Shown here in pieces: positions 31,876-42,226 of a stretch of DNA of 64,000 bases. The position numbers and the translations under genes were made by a program. The notes under the pieces were generated by a model that saw only the letters and a program-made list of their open reading frames with translations, had not been told where the DNA came from and did no database searches. How positions within the stretch are numbered: position 1 is the stretch's first letter; every line of letters begins with the position of its first letter. The stretch lies in NCBI RefSeq assembly GCF_001653235.2, contig NW_019154057.1:33484-97483 (forward strand), in the 5' to 3' direction. This DNA is from Pochonia chlamydosporia 170. Taxonomy: Eukaryota > Ascomycota > Sordariomycetes > Hypocreales > Clavicipitaceae.

Positions 31876-32105
31876 TCACACTTCACGACTTGCTTGCATA
31901 ACTGGACGACGATCGGGCAGAAGATCCCCTGTGAATCGGGCAACGAGAGACTCTTGATTCTCTATCTAAAAGAATGGAATCATACAAAATTATATACTTA
32001 TTGGAATACTGCTGCCTACGCAGCAGTATTACGATTTCCTATTGCCACTTTGCCACACTCGCATGTTTGCTTGACTGAGGTAGCATTTATTTGGCAATAG
32101 CATAT
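31876..32105 (+). repeat. About 225-bp dispersed repeat, copy 1
   Basis: Matches 42002-42226 in the same orientation. Shared blocks include GCATAACTGGACGAC, ATCGGGCAGAAGATCCC, GAATCGGGCAACGAGAGACT and the palindrome-like CTGCTGCCTA-GCAGCAGTA. It is located 40 bp upstream of the pogo-type transposase stub; copy 2 has no transposase beside it and so looks like a derived MITE. Confidence 0.7.
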
Positions 32106-32349
32106 TGTGCTTGCTTTGAATGAGCGACCTGATCTTGACAAGCTAAGTTGGAGTTTCGGGGGAAACTGGCCCACTCACTATGAACCTACGCTGGTTCAGT
32201 AAAAGCTAGGTACTTGATTAGGGTTGGGGTGGACCACTCGCTATGCACTCACGTTACTGGTTCAGTGCCTTCAGGAATCTCTTTATGTTGGTCACTGGGT
32301 GGCTGTTTCACTATCCAGCCAACAATAGGATGGTCTACATGCTGCAAAG

Positions 32350-32610
32350 TGTCTGCCGAAAGTGAGCGACAGGACTTTTTGTACATTGACCGGTCGTTTA
32401 TCAAGGTCACTGATAGCTACAATGAGATGGTCTTCAAGACCAAGCTGAGGCGCAACGCGGGGCTGGAGAGACTGATGAATGCGGCTTTTGCGACCAGCAA
32501 GGCTAGAACGTCAAAGCAATTCGCTTGGTCTTCGATGGCACTCTAGTCCAGCCGGCGGAGCAACTTTTCCGAGCAATAGAAAACACAGCGGAATGTACGT
32601 TGTTCGCCCC
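32350..32610 (+). pseudogene. SUMO-like domain relic
   Basis: One frame reads FIKVTDSYNEMVFKTKLRRN then AGLERLMNAAFATSKA, matching the SUMO pattern I-VTD---E--FK-K-----L--LM-AF. The continuation RLVFDGTLVQPAE (matching the SUMO RFLFDG-RV-P motif) lies in the neighbouring frame, so one base is gained or lost near 32515. No di-glycine C-terminus was found. It is a decayed SUMO-family copy, probably from Smt3 or a multi-SUMO protein. Confidence 0.55.
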
Positions 32611-33521
32611 CGCCCCCCCTCCTCTGAAAGGATACTGAAGTCCTCACCAATTGCATGGTCAACATTCCAGCCTGGCTGCATATGCTGGCCTGCTGGTTGT
32701 CGACCCTTGCTAATGTGCTGGGGGGGAGATGTCGATTTGCAAGCGCCTGCAGCTTTCAGGACTTCTCACAAGCCACCGGGCAAAGTAGGCCTGCATTGTT
32801 GTGAACGATGGCCAGCGAGGTCCTGAATACAGGTGGACCAAAGGACCATGAAGGGTTGATGGAAGTGCTGGTGTACAAGCAGCCGCAGGTGGCTACCAGC
32901 TGTCAATTGCTTGATGTGCGTTTGTTGCCACCAGCAGTTTCAGTTAAGGAGACCTCAACCTAACATCTACTAGATTGGGCCGAGTTTCGGCTCCCTCGCC
33001 CTTTGCCGTCTACCTCGTCGTGAATGGCTAGAGCGTCAGAGCACCAACATCGGCCAAGATGCCGACGATCTTCAGAATGCAATTCCCGCCCCTTCCCCTG
33101 CCGCTACCCGACAAAAAGGTGGGCCACAACAGAACCTCCAGTGAAACGAGCGATGGAACTCTGCAGGCTCCTGTGTGCGTGCGGAGCGGAAGCTACGAGA
33201 CGTCGCACCCGTGGCTACACCATGAATGGCGGGACCCAGAAATCGCTACAATGACGGGTCGAATGATATCAGCCCGGCAACGTCGTCATGGAGCTCTTTG
33301 TTACTGGCTGGCAATTACCCATGTACTTACACTGTTTGTCGGAATGTGGACTGACATGCATAAGTCACATGATAGAAGTTGTCTGCAAGAGCACAGCCCC
33401 TTGTTAATATCTGGCGGGATCTGGAGCAAAAAGGGAGTAATAACGGTAGAATGCAAGGTGTCAAAACTATATTATCTTTTTGCTAACTAATTGTATTGTG
33501 CCATAGAGTACTGTAAATCTG

Positions 33522-33576
<55 letters not shown>

Positions 33577-33831
33577 AATAAAAGCAAACTAGAAATCCGC
33601 TTACAAGTGAATATTTTCATCTCATCCATGCCCTTTTCAGACTCCAATTCTGTTGGCCAATGTTCGCGCCATGAGCTAGCTGTCTTTTATTATACTTTGT
33701 AACATCCTTTGCGACAGCCATAATAGCTCATTTTGTATCGTTAGAATACATTAATACCACACTTTTAACCACACTTGAAACCCGTTCAGCTGGTTACTAT
33801 TATATCCCTGCCGAAGAAGAAAGCAGCAAAA
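32611..33831. other. Intergenic region including a 52-nt poly(A) tract
   Basis: No gene recognised. Several short frames exist but none shows similarity or splice support. The poly(A) at 33522-33573 is the main feature. Confidence 0.4.
33522..33573. repeat. Poly(A) tract, 52 nt
   Basis: Uninterrupted A run followed by TCAAATAAAAG. It may be the tail of a retroposed sequence lying to its left, but no coding source was identified. Confidence 0.85.
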
Positions 33832-34605
33832 TCATTTTGTGAAACCTGCCCCTTGGCAACGCTCTGTAGACTCGACGAAATGATGTGCTTCCTTACTGAT
33901 ATAGACTTGTATAAGTTCGCAGTTGCAGCTTGTATGCTGAAGTAGCTGCATCTTGAGGGACAGAATCTCGCTCGCCAATGCGTCAAGCATACCGCGTAAC
34001 TGACGGTTTAAATCTTCCATGGTGTATTCCTTTGACTCAAGTTGGGCGATTTCGTAACGCTTGCGTTCCCGAAACTTGTTGGATGCAACGCGGCTTCGTT
34101 CTAGGCAGGTATCATCTTCATCGCTAACTTTTTCCTTGTTGGCAAGGAGGAGGTCGGGAGTGGCAGGAGAAGAGGATTTCGAACGCGACCGACAAGCCCG
34201 TTTTAGTTTTGAGTTGACGATATTGATTTTGTCGTACTTTGTCGCTGTCGTCGTTTTTCGCTTCGGGTTTGGATTTAGTTTTGCACTTGAGATTGGAGTT
34301 TCTTGCAGTGGAGTCTGAGTAGACTCAGTTGGTACCGAGTTGGTTACCTCGGGTGCGTGAAACGCATGGAGAACAGCCCGGGGCGACAAGTGACTATGGG
34401 GATAGTTTAATTGCCCACAGCCATCCATCCAGGTCGAATCTCCGTCAAAGCACGATTCAGGAGAAGTTTCATCAAACGGATTAGAGAAATCAGTGTTGCA
34501 TGACTCGAGATAACGCTCCCCCAGCTCTCCTTGTCCCCAAGACGAGTAATCGACGGCATCCATAATGAAGTGACTCGGTTGATGCTCAGTGCGGATGGTC
34601 TCCAT
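33832..34605 (-). CDS. bZIP transcription factor, ATF/CREB type
   Basis: Single exon, 257 aa, ATG at 34605-34603. The N-terminus is acidic and likely activating. A basic linker (KLKRACRSRSK) is followed by the bZIP basic region ERSRVASNKFRERKRYEIAQ, which contains the N-x7-R core NKFRERKR, and then a leucine zipper with heptads over LESKEYTMEDLNRQLRGMLD and SEILSLKMQLLQH. The motif CNCELIQVYI follows the zipper, as in Atf1/Atf21-type fungal factors. It is a nuclear DNA-binding dimer likely to recognise CRE-like sites; targets are unknown. Apparently intact. Confidence 0.8.
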   Translation of the reverse strand: METIRTEHQPSHFIMDAVDYSSWGQGELGERYLESCNTDFSNPFDETSPESCFDGDSTWMDGCGQLNYPHSHLSPRAVLHAFHAPEVTNSVPTESTQTPLQETPISSAKLNPNPKRKTTTATKYDKINIVNSKLKRACRSRSKSSSPATPDLLLANKEKVSDEDDTCLERSRVASNKFRERKRYEIAQLESKEYTMEDLNRQLRGMLDALASEILSLKMQLLQHTSCNCELIQVYISKEAHHFVESTERCQGAGFTK

Positions 34606-35785
34606 GACTAAACTGAAACATCCACAAGCAATGTTTGGATACTGGGACTTAAGGAGGTGGCAGGTAAAATAAACAAAAATATTATAAACTCTCGATACAA
34701 AGGCAGTTTAGTACGATCCACGTATCCTCAGTCGTAGATATATAAGTTCTCAAAACGCTTAACCAGCAAGATGGTAAAGGGCCTCGACAAAAACAAAGTC
34801 TGCCCTCCAGGTAACACAGATTCCCATGTCCATAAAAACCGTTGTAGTTTCCTTTTCTCCCAAAGGCCCCCCGGACATAGGCACAACGTGGCACCAAGCT
34901 AACCTCGCCTCTGCATTGGATTGCACATTCTTCATTTACCTAATTCTCAACTTAAGACCCCCACCCGCAAAGGCCCACTTCCGTGACGGCTGACACCAAC
35001 AGTCGTCCTTCGTGGGTAGGTCAATAGAGAGGAAAACCCTCCAGAAAATGTCGACCATTGAGGGGAACAACGCCTTTGATTCCCCGTCGAGACGAGGGTC
35101 AGTGTTCTCCGTTGCTGTTAGCAAGGTTGCAATTGATCAGAATCAGAAGAAATGGCATCGCATATCCGTGCAGTCCAGAATACCTGTCAGTGGCATTTTT
35201 CTGCAAAGACATGCCGTCGACTGCAGCTTAGTGACAAGGATGGGTCGCAAATGCAGATCCAACGTTTGGCGGCGTGGCGGCGGGTGAGAGGGCACAACCC
35301 GCCAACCTGGCAAAGCAGGGGTTACAAAAGCGATGGGAGAAACAAGCACAAAAGCTGTTGATGGTCAACCATTTCTGATGCACGAGGTGGCTATGACACC
35401 TTGGCAAAATAGCAGGACAGATGGTGAAATTGACCTTCGGAAAGGGCTGCGAGAATCCTTCACAAGGAGAAAATATGTGCCACACTTTTCTGTAATTGTC
35501 CATTTCCTTTTTTTGCCTGTCACCGTCTTCGACCCCATTAACGCCCTTGTTGCTGGTGCAGTGCCTGAAGTGGGCTCTATGGTGGCTTGAAGAGACGCTG
35601 TGCCCATTTCAACAAAGCCTCAGCCCCATGATCCGCCTGCTTCACATCTATCTGCACGCACTGTGAAGTACGCAAATCGAATTTTATTTTGACCACTCGC
35701 TTACAAAACGAGCTGGTTTGTCTATTGGGAAGACCGTACCAACAGGTAATATTGACCGCTGCCATTGTTAGATCAGTAACAAGAT
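34606..35785. other. Intergenic region between the bZIP gene and the cry-DASH remnant
   Basis: About 1.2 kb with only weak, short open frames on both strands. No repeat was recognised. It probably holds the bZIP promoter (right part, minus strand) and a former cry-DASH promoter. Confidence 0.4.
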
Positions 35786-36020
35786 ATGTCTGGGGGGGTA
35801 TACTGTTGGTTTACCTCCTGAGGCGGGACTTGAGAGTCTCTGATAACCCTATCTTCCGCCACCTGGCTTCTACCTCAGACCTTGGCTTCACTCATCCTCT
35901 TCCACTATATGTGTTTCCTGCCAATCAGGTAGAAATTTCCGGGCTTCTCAAGGACGGCGAGTCATCGCCGTACAAGCCTCGAAATCGATCGATCATATCG
36001 ATCAGCATCGTCACTTGATC
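35786..36020 (+). pseudogene. cry-DASH photolyase/cryptochrome, N-terminal remnant
   Basis: The reading ILLVYLLRRDLRVSDNPIF, followed by HPLPLYVFPANQVEISG and LLKDGESSPYK, matches the N-terminus of DASH-type cryptochromes (blue-light flavoproteins that repair cyclobutane dimers in single-stranded DNA). The expected start ATG TCT GGG at 35786 is out of frame with this by one base across a run of seven G (35792-35798). Similarity ends at about 35980, just before the tail of the LINE that begins near 36024. No downstream photolyase sequence was recognised, so the gene is a broken fragment. Confidence 0.7.
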
Positions 36021-36023
36021 GAT

Positions 36024-36051
36024 ATTTTATTTTATTTTATTTTATTTTATT
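36024..36051. repeat. (TTTTA)n tail of the LINE
   Basis: Five consecutive TTTTA units (TAAAA on the element's strand), the form of 3' end common in Tad-clade LINEs. Confidence 0.8.
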
Positions 36052-36591
36052 AATTCATCGGCTGACCCAATCGCCCTGAGGCAATTATGCAGCGTACGAC
36101 TAAATATACCGCCATTGACGAGCTACAGAGAATGTGCTTGATGTCGACACATGGTCGCTTGCCTGCCCACATCTTGTGTCGTTCCTCCGTCCAGTCGCGG
36201 CATTCCAGGAGAATGTGTCGTACCGTTTGGATCCCGTATCCGCATGGGCATTTGTCGGTATCTACTCTATTGATTCCGCGCAGGTAGGCCAGGAGACCGA
36301 TTTTCCCTGTACGCATCTGCGTTATCGCTGAGCTTATTGCCCTGTGTTTGTCTGTATGGATATTCAGTGTGTCTTTGCCTGGCCGAACGCCGAGTCGGAA
36401 AAGGGCCCTTCCGCGCTTGGCCGTTTCCCATGACTGCTTCCACTCCTCCTTCATCGTCTTGCGAATGATGGATTTCGTGGTCGCAGTGAGTGTTTGAATC
36501 CAACCTGGTTCTTGTGGAGGTTCTACAGAGGATCGTTGGTTTGGATCGTGGCCGGCTGCTTCCTTGGCTGCTTGGTCGGCTGCTTCGTTGC
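36050..36591 (-). pseudogene. LINE RNase H C-terminal part
   Basis: The minus strand reads [20 protein letters not shown], then [20 protein letters not shown] and [11 protein letters not shown]: the conserved C-terminal RNase H-like and CxC zinc region (C-CG---T--H-L--C) of Tad-type ORF2. It is separated from the gag-like ORF by the inserted element at 36592-36940. Frame changes are present. Confidence 0.75.
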
Positions 36592-36940
36592 AGTTGTTTC
36601 TGAACGGCAGGTGACGAGATGGCGCATTTGCCTATTAGGCATATGCGCCATGATAGAGTCTGTGGCATGGCTGCCTACGCAGGCAGGGACAATCTACATG
36701 TATGTAAGTATCAACGGGGATAACGTCAGCAGCTCTGATACAGCACTTGCAGCTACCAGACAGAGGCTGAAGCTACCAAAAGCAATTATCAAGGGATCAA
36801 ACATCACAATGCATCAGTAGTGTTATAACGCAACAAAAGCAAGCTGCAGGCAGCTTGCTTTTGCCTATAAAGAGGTCTACCTGATCTCTCTAGATATCTT
36901 AATCAAGACTAAGTACACTTGAAGAATCACATTTTCAACT
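36592..36940 (+). mobile_element. 349-bp insertion with 5-bp duplication GTTGC
   Basis: It begins AGTTGTTTCTG and ends TTTTCAACT (inverted AGTTG/CAACT ends), flanked by GTTGC (36587-36591 and 36941-36945). It disrupts the LINE RNase H sequence exactly at the PGN codons. It contains two palindromes (TGGCTGCC-TA-like near 36667 and AAAGCAAGCTGC/GCAGCTTGCTTT near 36835) and a TATA-like CTATAAAG near 36865. It resembles a short solo LTR or TRIM in structure, but lacks canonical TG...CA outermost ends unless these are shifted. Confidence 0.65.
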
Positions 36941-38446
36941 GTTGCCAGGCACTCCAACGTGTGCCGGAATCCATTGGAATTGTACGACCCATCCTAGGTT
37001 TCGGAGCTTGTCGAGTGCTTGTATAGCTTCGACCAGGACAGTGATGTAATTAATCGGGGCGATGTTCGCTGGTACCCTGTGGTTAGTAGTGTCCTCGGAC
37101 CTTTGGGTGGCAATTCGAGGAGGAATAGACGTCGGTTCAGTTTGGTCCTTCCTGGTAGAATTGGTGGTACAGGGCTGTTGAGGTCCTGGTTTGGCGCTGG
37201 TTTCTTTCAAAGGGACATGCCAATAGGTACTCCGGCTCTGTTTGGCTTGTTCGACTCGCTGCATTTCCTTCCTCCTTGCTGGGCAGGCGTTGCTCCATGC
37301 CGTATGAGCATCTTTGCACACTGCGCATCGAGGGGCGAATCCCTCTACCCCCTTCCTCTGGCAGTGTTTAGTCTCATGTTGCCCTGTACAATAGCCACAA
37401 ACTTGGGATGCGTTACATTGAGTGCTGATGTGGCCGTAATTGTAGCAGCGGAAGCATTGTTTTATCCTGCAGGCGCGGTCGTAGAGTTGGCATTGGTGTA
37501 TCTGGCCATCCCATGCCATTCCAGCGTAAATGACAGCGTTGGCCATTTCGGGTTCTGTAAATTCAACGACGATCGAGGATGCTCGTTTGAGAGTGGCTTC
37601 CTTGGTCAGCCATCCTGTGTAGGATATCTTTGCGTTGGGGATCACTGTGTAGTTGTCTGCAAGCATTTGTTGAATAGTCGCTTTCTGGTCTTTGATGTTG
37701 ATGGAGTTGGTAGGGATGCCATGAGCAATAACTCCGAAGGTTGGCACGATAAGTTCTGCGTGTTCTCCGAGGCCTCTGATCCACCCCTTGCTCTCTTTCA
37801 ACTGTGTAGCTTCGGCCGTTGTGCTTGTAAATATCTGAATGTCGCCACTTTTGAGTTGGTGTGCGGCTACCACTTTGATTGCTTTAGTTGTTGAGTTGCC
37901 GTGAATAGCAGCCTCTACTTGTTGTCTGATCCAGGCGGCCGGGTGCATTCGGTACCGTTGAGAGATGCCGTGGTCCTTGAGCTTTACTGTGACTACTCGG
38001 TCTTTATATGCCGTAACCGTGGATTGTGTCTTAGTCGTAGTCATGCCTTGCGGCATCGGTGGAGGAGGAGCAGAGCCCTTGGCCTGCGCCGCTACCTGTG
38101 CCCAGGAAGCATTTGCGTTTCGTCCTCCCGTAAAGTTAGCTGTGTTTAGCGGAGTCGTGCTTAGCCCTACGGAGTTCTTGATGATTGTAATGTCCTTCTG
38201 CATGTTCTGTGTGCACTTGGCTGCGTCCTGGACCTGCTGGAGGATGTCTCCCATCGCCGGTTGACGAAGGACCTTGCCAATGAGCGCGATGGTCGATGCC
38301 AGGTATTGCTGTACTGTGTTCCATGGTACTTGATTCTGTCTTCCTCTGTCCACCGCCTGCAGTTGGTTGCATGCTTCTTTAAGGTATGTAGCGTGCTCGT
38401 TGATGTGTTCAGGGCCAATGTCTACCTGCGGCCATCTAGGCGCCAT
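36935..38446 (-). pseudogene. LINE ORF1 (gag-like) fused to RNase H by deletion
   Basis: The frame encodes 503 aa, starting [20 protein letters not shown]. The N-terminal half is helical, the middle is basic and Pro-rich, and the C-terminal part has CCHC zinc knuckles (C-x2-C with HCx motifs: [42 protein letters not shown]). After residue about 455 it continues directly into [20 protein letters not shown] and PAHVGVPGN, which is the RNase H motif of ORF2. The intervening endonuclease/RT coding sequence, several kilobases in a complete element, is missing. The copy is incapable of reverse transcription by itself. Confidence 0.8.
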
Positions 38447-38560
38447 TACCGCAGATAGACGCGTTTTCGACGCGTTTTCCGTAGTAATTGCCTAATAGGT
38501 CACAGGTTTACTATTAAAATCACAAAATTTTACGCGTTTCAAAAATTCGTTCTGCGATGC

Positions 38561-39457
38561 TCACGAGCTCTCCTTAGGGCACCCAGAGACGGCTACACTG
38601 TCTCTTCGAAGGTTCCCAGTAGACCTCTCGTGGAATTGTCGCCAAAAATCAGCTCTGTAATGGAATATGAACTCTCCAAAGGTCTTCCATTGTGCTGTTA
38701 GCGTCGTGATATGATCTCAAGCGTGGTGCGTGGCTGAGTGGCCTGTACACACTTTCCCCACTAACGGCCTGCTAACAGCACCAAGTGGGCGGAAATGTTT
38801 ACAGGGGAGAGTTCTGCAACTGACCATTGAATTGATTGATTAGCCATCCTGCGTGGCGGAGACGGCTGATTCTCCTAGTCACCCTACGCAGGCCACAGTA
38901 GCATCGGCGAATCCTGCAAGCAATCTGGATACGAAAGTGACGGGACCGCTCGTATCCCCATAGGACGTAATGCTTCGATCTCACGGCATAGCGCGCCGTC
39001 GACTAGTCATGGAGTTCAACGACCATAAAGCACCTCATGCGCCGATAAAACACAAATGAGCCAGTTTTGGAGAACCAATGTATGAGCTCCGCTGTGTTGT
39101 TTCAGCTCGGCATCGTGGTGATCGAATCATCCGTCAAAGCCATGTCAACCTGGGGCATGGAAGGGTTGAATGTAAGACAGCCACATGAAGTGGTCATGAA
39201 GACTTTATTTCAATGGCGTGGATCTTTGGTTGGTCTAAAACGGCTCGGGTCGGAGGCGGGGTCAAGTGTGGGCGAATTATTGGCATCAAAATCGATCAAT
39301 AACATACTCCACCAACGAGCTGGCCACCTTCAACGATCTTCTCCCAAAGATTGTATAAAAATACATGATGTCAAGTCACGATAGGGTCAACTTAATTATT
39401 CTAAAGCCAGAATTAATAATTCTGCTGAGTAAAATCCTCTGAGCTTGTGCAATTCTC
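38561..39457. other. Intergenic region between the LINE and inverted-repeat copy B
   Basis: About 900 bp, no recognised genes or repeats. Short open frames on both strands lack support. Confidence 0.35.
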
Positions 39458-41840
39458 GTTGGGTTGGGGTTGGGCTATGGCCCAAGCGTTAGCACCATTC
39501 CAGTGATGTCGTCGTAACCAAATCCTAGCTTGGACTCTAATTCATTTTTTTTTTCTTGGCGTCAATCTAACAAAATACAGGCCTATGGAGGCACCTACGG
39601 ACTCATATGTGAGATGTAAGATGGAGTGCTAGAAGCATCCTGGCCACCTCTGTTCCATGACTGGACGGCATAGGATGGAGAAAGCTGAGGGGCGGCATCG
39701 GCGGCTAACATTGTCGCAGGCCTGACTCGGTTTGGGCCAATGACTCCGCTCTGTTTCTTGTGGTCTTGGGGTTTCTGTGTATAAATTGTGGCGTTTGTAG
39801 TTTGCAGGTTTCACTCTAGTAATCCCTCGCGGCAGTTATTAACAGGATCCAATATCGGGCGCAAAGAGCAAGAGCCGATGCTCTGCCGTATCACATTGGC
39901 AATCGCAGGGGCATCGCTATCGCCGAAAAGTAAGAGTAGAATCGGAAATAGCACAAGTCTTTGGCTACTGTACCGATCCAAATAATAACAGGACAACAGA
40001 CAGGTACTACGCGATCTAGCGCGAATCCAATAATTGCTAAAGTCCATAGGTCCATGAAACAAGTTTACAACAACCATAGTGATAATAATAGCCTGGCCTA
40101 ATTCGAAGTTCGCTGGATCTTGAGCCACTGTCACCATTCTCGGACGACGAGTTGATCCCATTGTCCACCGTGTTCTTTGTGTTATGTACAACCGACGCAC
40201 ACGTCTACCCCGTCCGTTAAGAACATGCCCCATATCAAGTCAAACGGCATCGGACTTTTCACGAGATTCTACTGCAATTTTCCGTTTCTGGCCGCAAGTC
40301 GTCTTCTATTTAAAACAACTGCAGTAATTTCTTATAGATACAGCAATTCTGGCTCCTCGGATAATTCTCATTCATTTAAATTGGCAATTTTAACACAGTT
40401 ACACTCGATCTAGCCTGACCCAACCATTGTCTGACAGAACCCCCCGGGTCCCGTCAGCAATAGAATGCCGGTCTCACAGACTTCAATATTGATTGACATG
40501 TATTCTTTGAGTCTGGGCGTGGCTTCATAATGGCTGTAATCGACGTCCTTACAGTCCAGCTCCGAAACAGGACCCAGCTGGCCAGGCTTGGACGATGACT
40601 CGTTGCGTACCTAATTAGCGCCGGCTTTTGAGATTTGACCTGGTGTTCTCCGCCACATTTCTGCCACATTTCTGAGAAACTCTGTCGCGTTTCCACAGCC
40701 ACTAAAGAGCCTACGCTCCAACGTCGGTCGTGCAGAAAGCCCCTGGTGCGACATATCAATGTCAAAAGCCAAATTTATCAAGGCTCATTCGGCAATCAGT
40801 GTCCCGTAATAGGCAGCGTCGCTTATGCCGACTACTACTTACGAGTCAGTTCGCTCATGCAGTTAAATGCTGAGGCGCCAACGTCCCTATGCAGCACCCA
40901 TTCGCAGGAAAATGTTCCTCACCACCGACTGGCACCGACCCTCATACACCCTGCAGTGCTTGCGCCACTCAAGTTAGATCGCGCAGATAACTTATCTGCC
41001 CTGCCGTCCGAGACATATGCACTTAGTGCAGCAGCATCAAGTTCGTCCGCCTGACACCGGATTATGCGTCTTGGTAGAGATATGTGACTTGTGAGAGAGC
41101 AAGGTCGAGGGGACGCGACATGTTCTTGCAGCAGTTCGAAAAGACGTATTCGTCTGGGGTCGAGGTGGAGTATATCGAGACGTAAAAGACGCTGAAGAGG
41201 ACCAATTCGATTAACTGACCTTTGGAGAAGTGGCGCTCTACACGCTGGCTGTGTCAGTAGTACTTCCATGTTGGAACAAACGAATTCTGGAATTCTGGTC
41301 GGTTCTGTATGTGTTGAAGGACTTGGTGGAATTCTTCGTCAGCTTCCTTTCGGCGTCTAGTTCGATTTTCCTGCGCGCTTGCAGTTTCGGTAGGTGACAT
41401 TCACCACCTCTCGTTTGAAGATAAATCTAGCTCATTTCGAAGTGATTGAAACTTCTTCGCCAACTCAGGATCATTGTTCCAGAGATCACTTGTACCTGTC
41501 CAAAAGCGTTCAACGATGACTCACAATCCACGACGTGGGGCCTCTAACGGCGGCCAAAATGCAAACGACGTTTCTCGCATTGCAAGACTACAGTCCGAGA
41601 ATGACATGCTACAAGCTAATATACGGCAACTGCAGGCGGAACTAGCTGACCTTAAGAATGTTCTTGCAGCACACAAATGTAAGCCTACGGCTGTTGAAAA
41701 CGAGAATCTGCCGAGAGAACTTCCAGACGACCAGGTACAATGAGGGTATACTTCCCAGTGTCGAGAAGTATTAGAATATGGTCAGCCTGTGTGGGCAAGA
41801 CTCGAATGCTGTCGAAGGAAACACGCACTGTTCCCTGTCT
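39458..41840 (-). repeat. Copy B of the 2.4-kb inverted repeat
   Basis: Reverse-complement counterpart of 16279-18643. The inner end carries TTGGGCTATGGCCCAA (near 39470), matching the palindromic end of copy A, and the outer end carries GAAGGAAACACGCACTGTTC (about 41812-41831). Copy B has a roughly 170-bp insertion relative to copy A near 40440-40610 and another of about 180 bp near 41100-41250. The two copies enclose 20.8 kb. Divergence is substantial, so this is not a recent duplication. Confidence 0.75.
41474..41743 (+). CDS. Coiled-coil protein within repeat copy B
   Basis: 89-aa frame with internal Met start (MTHNPRRGAS). The core ARLQSENDMLQANIRQLQ followed by LADLKNVLAAHKCK is nearly identical to copy A (16638-16375), while the C-terminal ends diverge. 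The high peptide conservation contrasts with the indel-rich surroundings. Possibly the coding exon of an unknown transposon or gene family; function is not inferred. Confidence 0.45.
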   Translation: MFQRSLVPVQKRSTMTHNPRRGASNGGQNANDVSRIARLQSENDMLQANIRQLQAELADLKNVLAAHKCKPTAVENENLPRELPDDQVQ

Positions 41841-42001
41841 TTATTATGAACGTCGATCGGTCTGTCTGTAGCTCACGCCCGTTAGGCTGGCTTGGTGTCT
41901 ACTTCTGTAATCAACCGCCCAATTATGCTCGAAACCAAAGAAGGACGTTAGGACGATAGCTGCCATGGCAATAAGCGGCCAAGGAAAGAAGGTTAGGTGT
42001 C

Positions 42002-42226
42002 TTGTTACAATTCACTCCTTGTTTGCATAACTGGACGACCATCGGGCAGAAGATCCCCCGTGAATCGGGCAACGAGAGACTCTTAAATTTTCTAAAAGAG
42101 CGGAATTATACAACATTATATACATATTAGAATGCTGCTGCCTATGCAGCAGTAATACGATTTCCTATTGCGACTTTGCCATAGTCGCGTACTTGCTTAG
42201 CTGATGCAGCGTTATCTGACAACAGG
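42002..42226 (+). repeat. About 225-bp dispersed repeat, copy 2
   Basis: Same sequence family and orientation as 31876-32105, sharing GCATAACTGGACGAC and GAATCGGGCAACGAGAGACT. No transposase is adjacent, so it is a candidate MITE or terminal relic of the Fot-type element represented by the stub at 31366-31836. Confidence 0.7.

Larger units (their letters stand above)
36024..38560 (-). mobile_element. Tad-like LINE, internally deleted, with nested insertion
   Basis: A non-LTR retrotransposon copy on the minus strand. Its 3' end is marked by a (TAAAA)n tail, seen on the plus strand as TTTTA repeats at 36024-36051. It contains the ORF1 (gag-like) gene from 38446 and the RNase H end of ORF2 (36935 to 36050), but the endonuclease and reverse transcriptase parts are missing. 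A 349-bp element with target duplication is inserted in the RNase H region. It probably inserted into the cry-DASH gene. The 5' boundary is only approximate. Confidence 0.75.

Noticed and set aside
37019..37894. 291-aa Cys/Val-rich plus-strand frame
   Set aside because: Antisense to the LINE gag gene, whose zinc knuckles are clear on the minus strand.
40919..41269. 116-aa minus-strand frame in repeat copy B
   Set aside because: The region is an insertion relative to copy A and the frame is not conserved in copy A.
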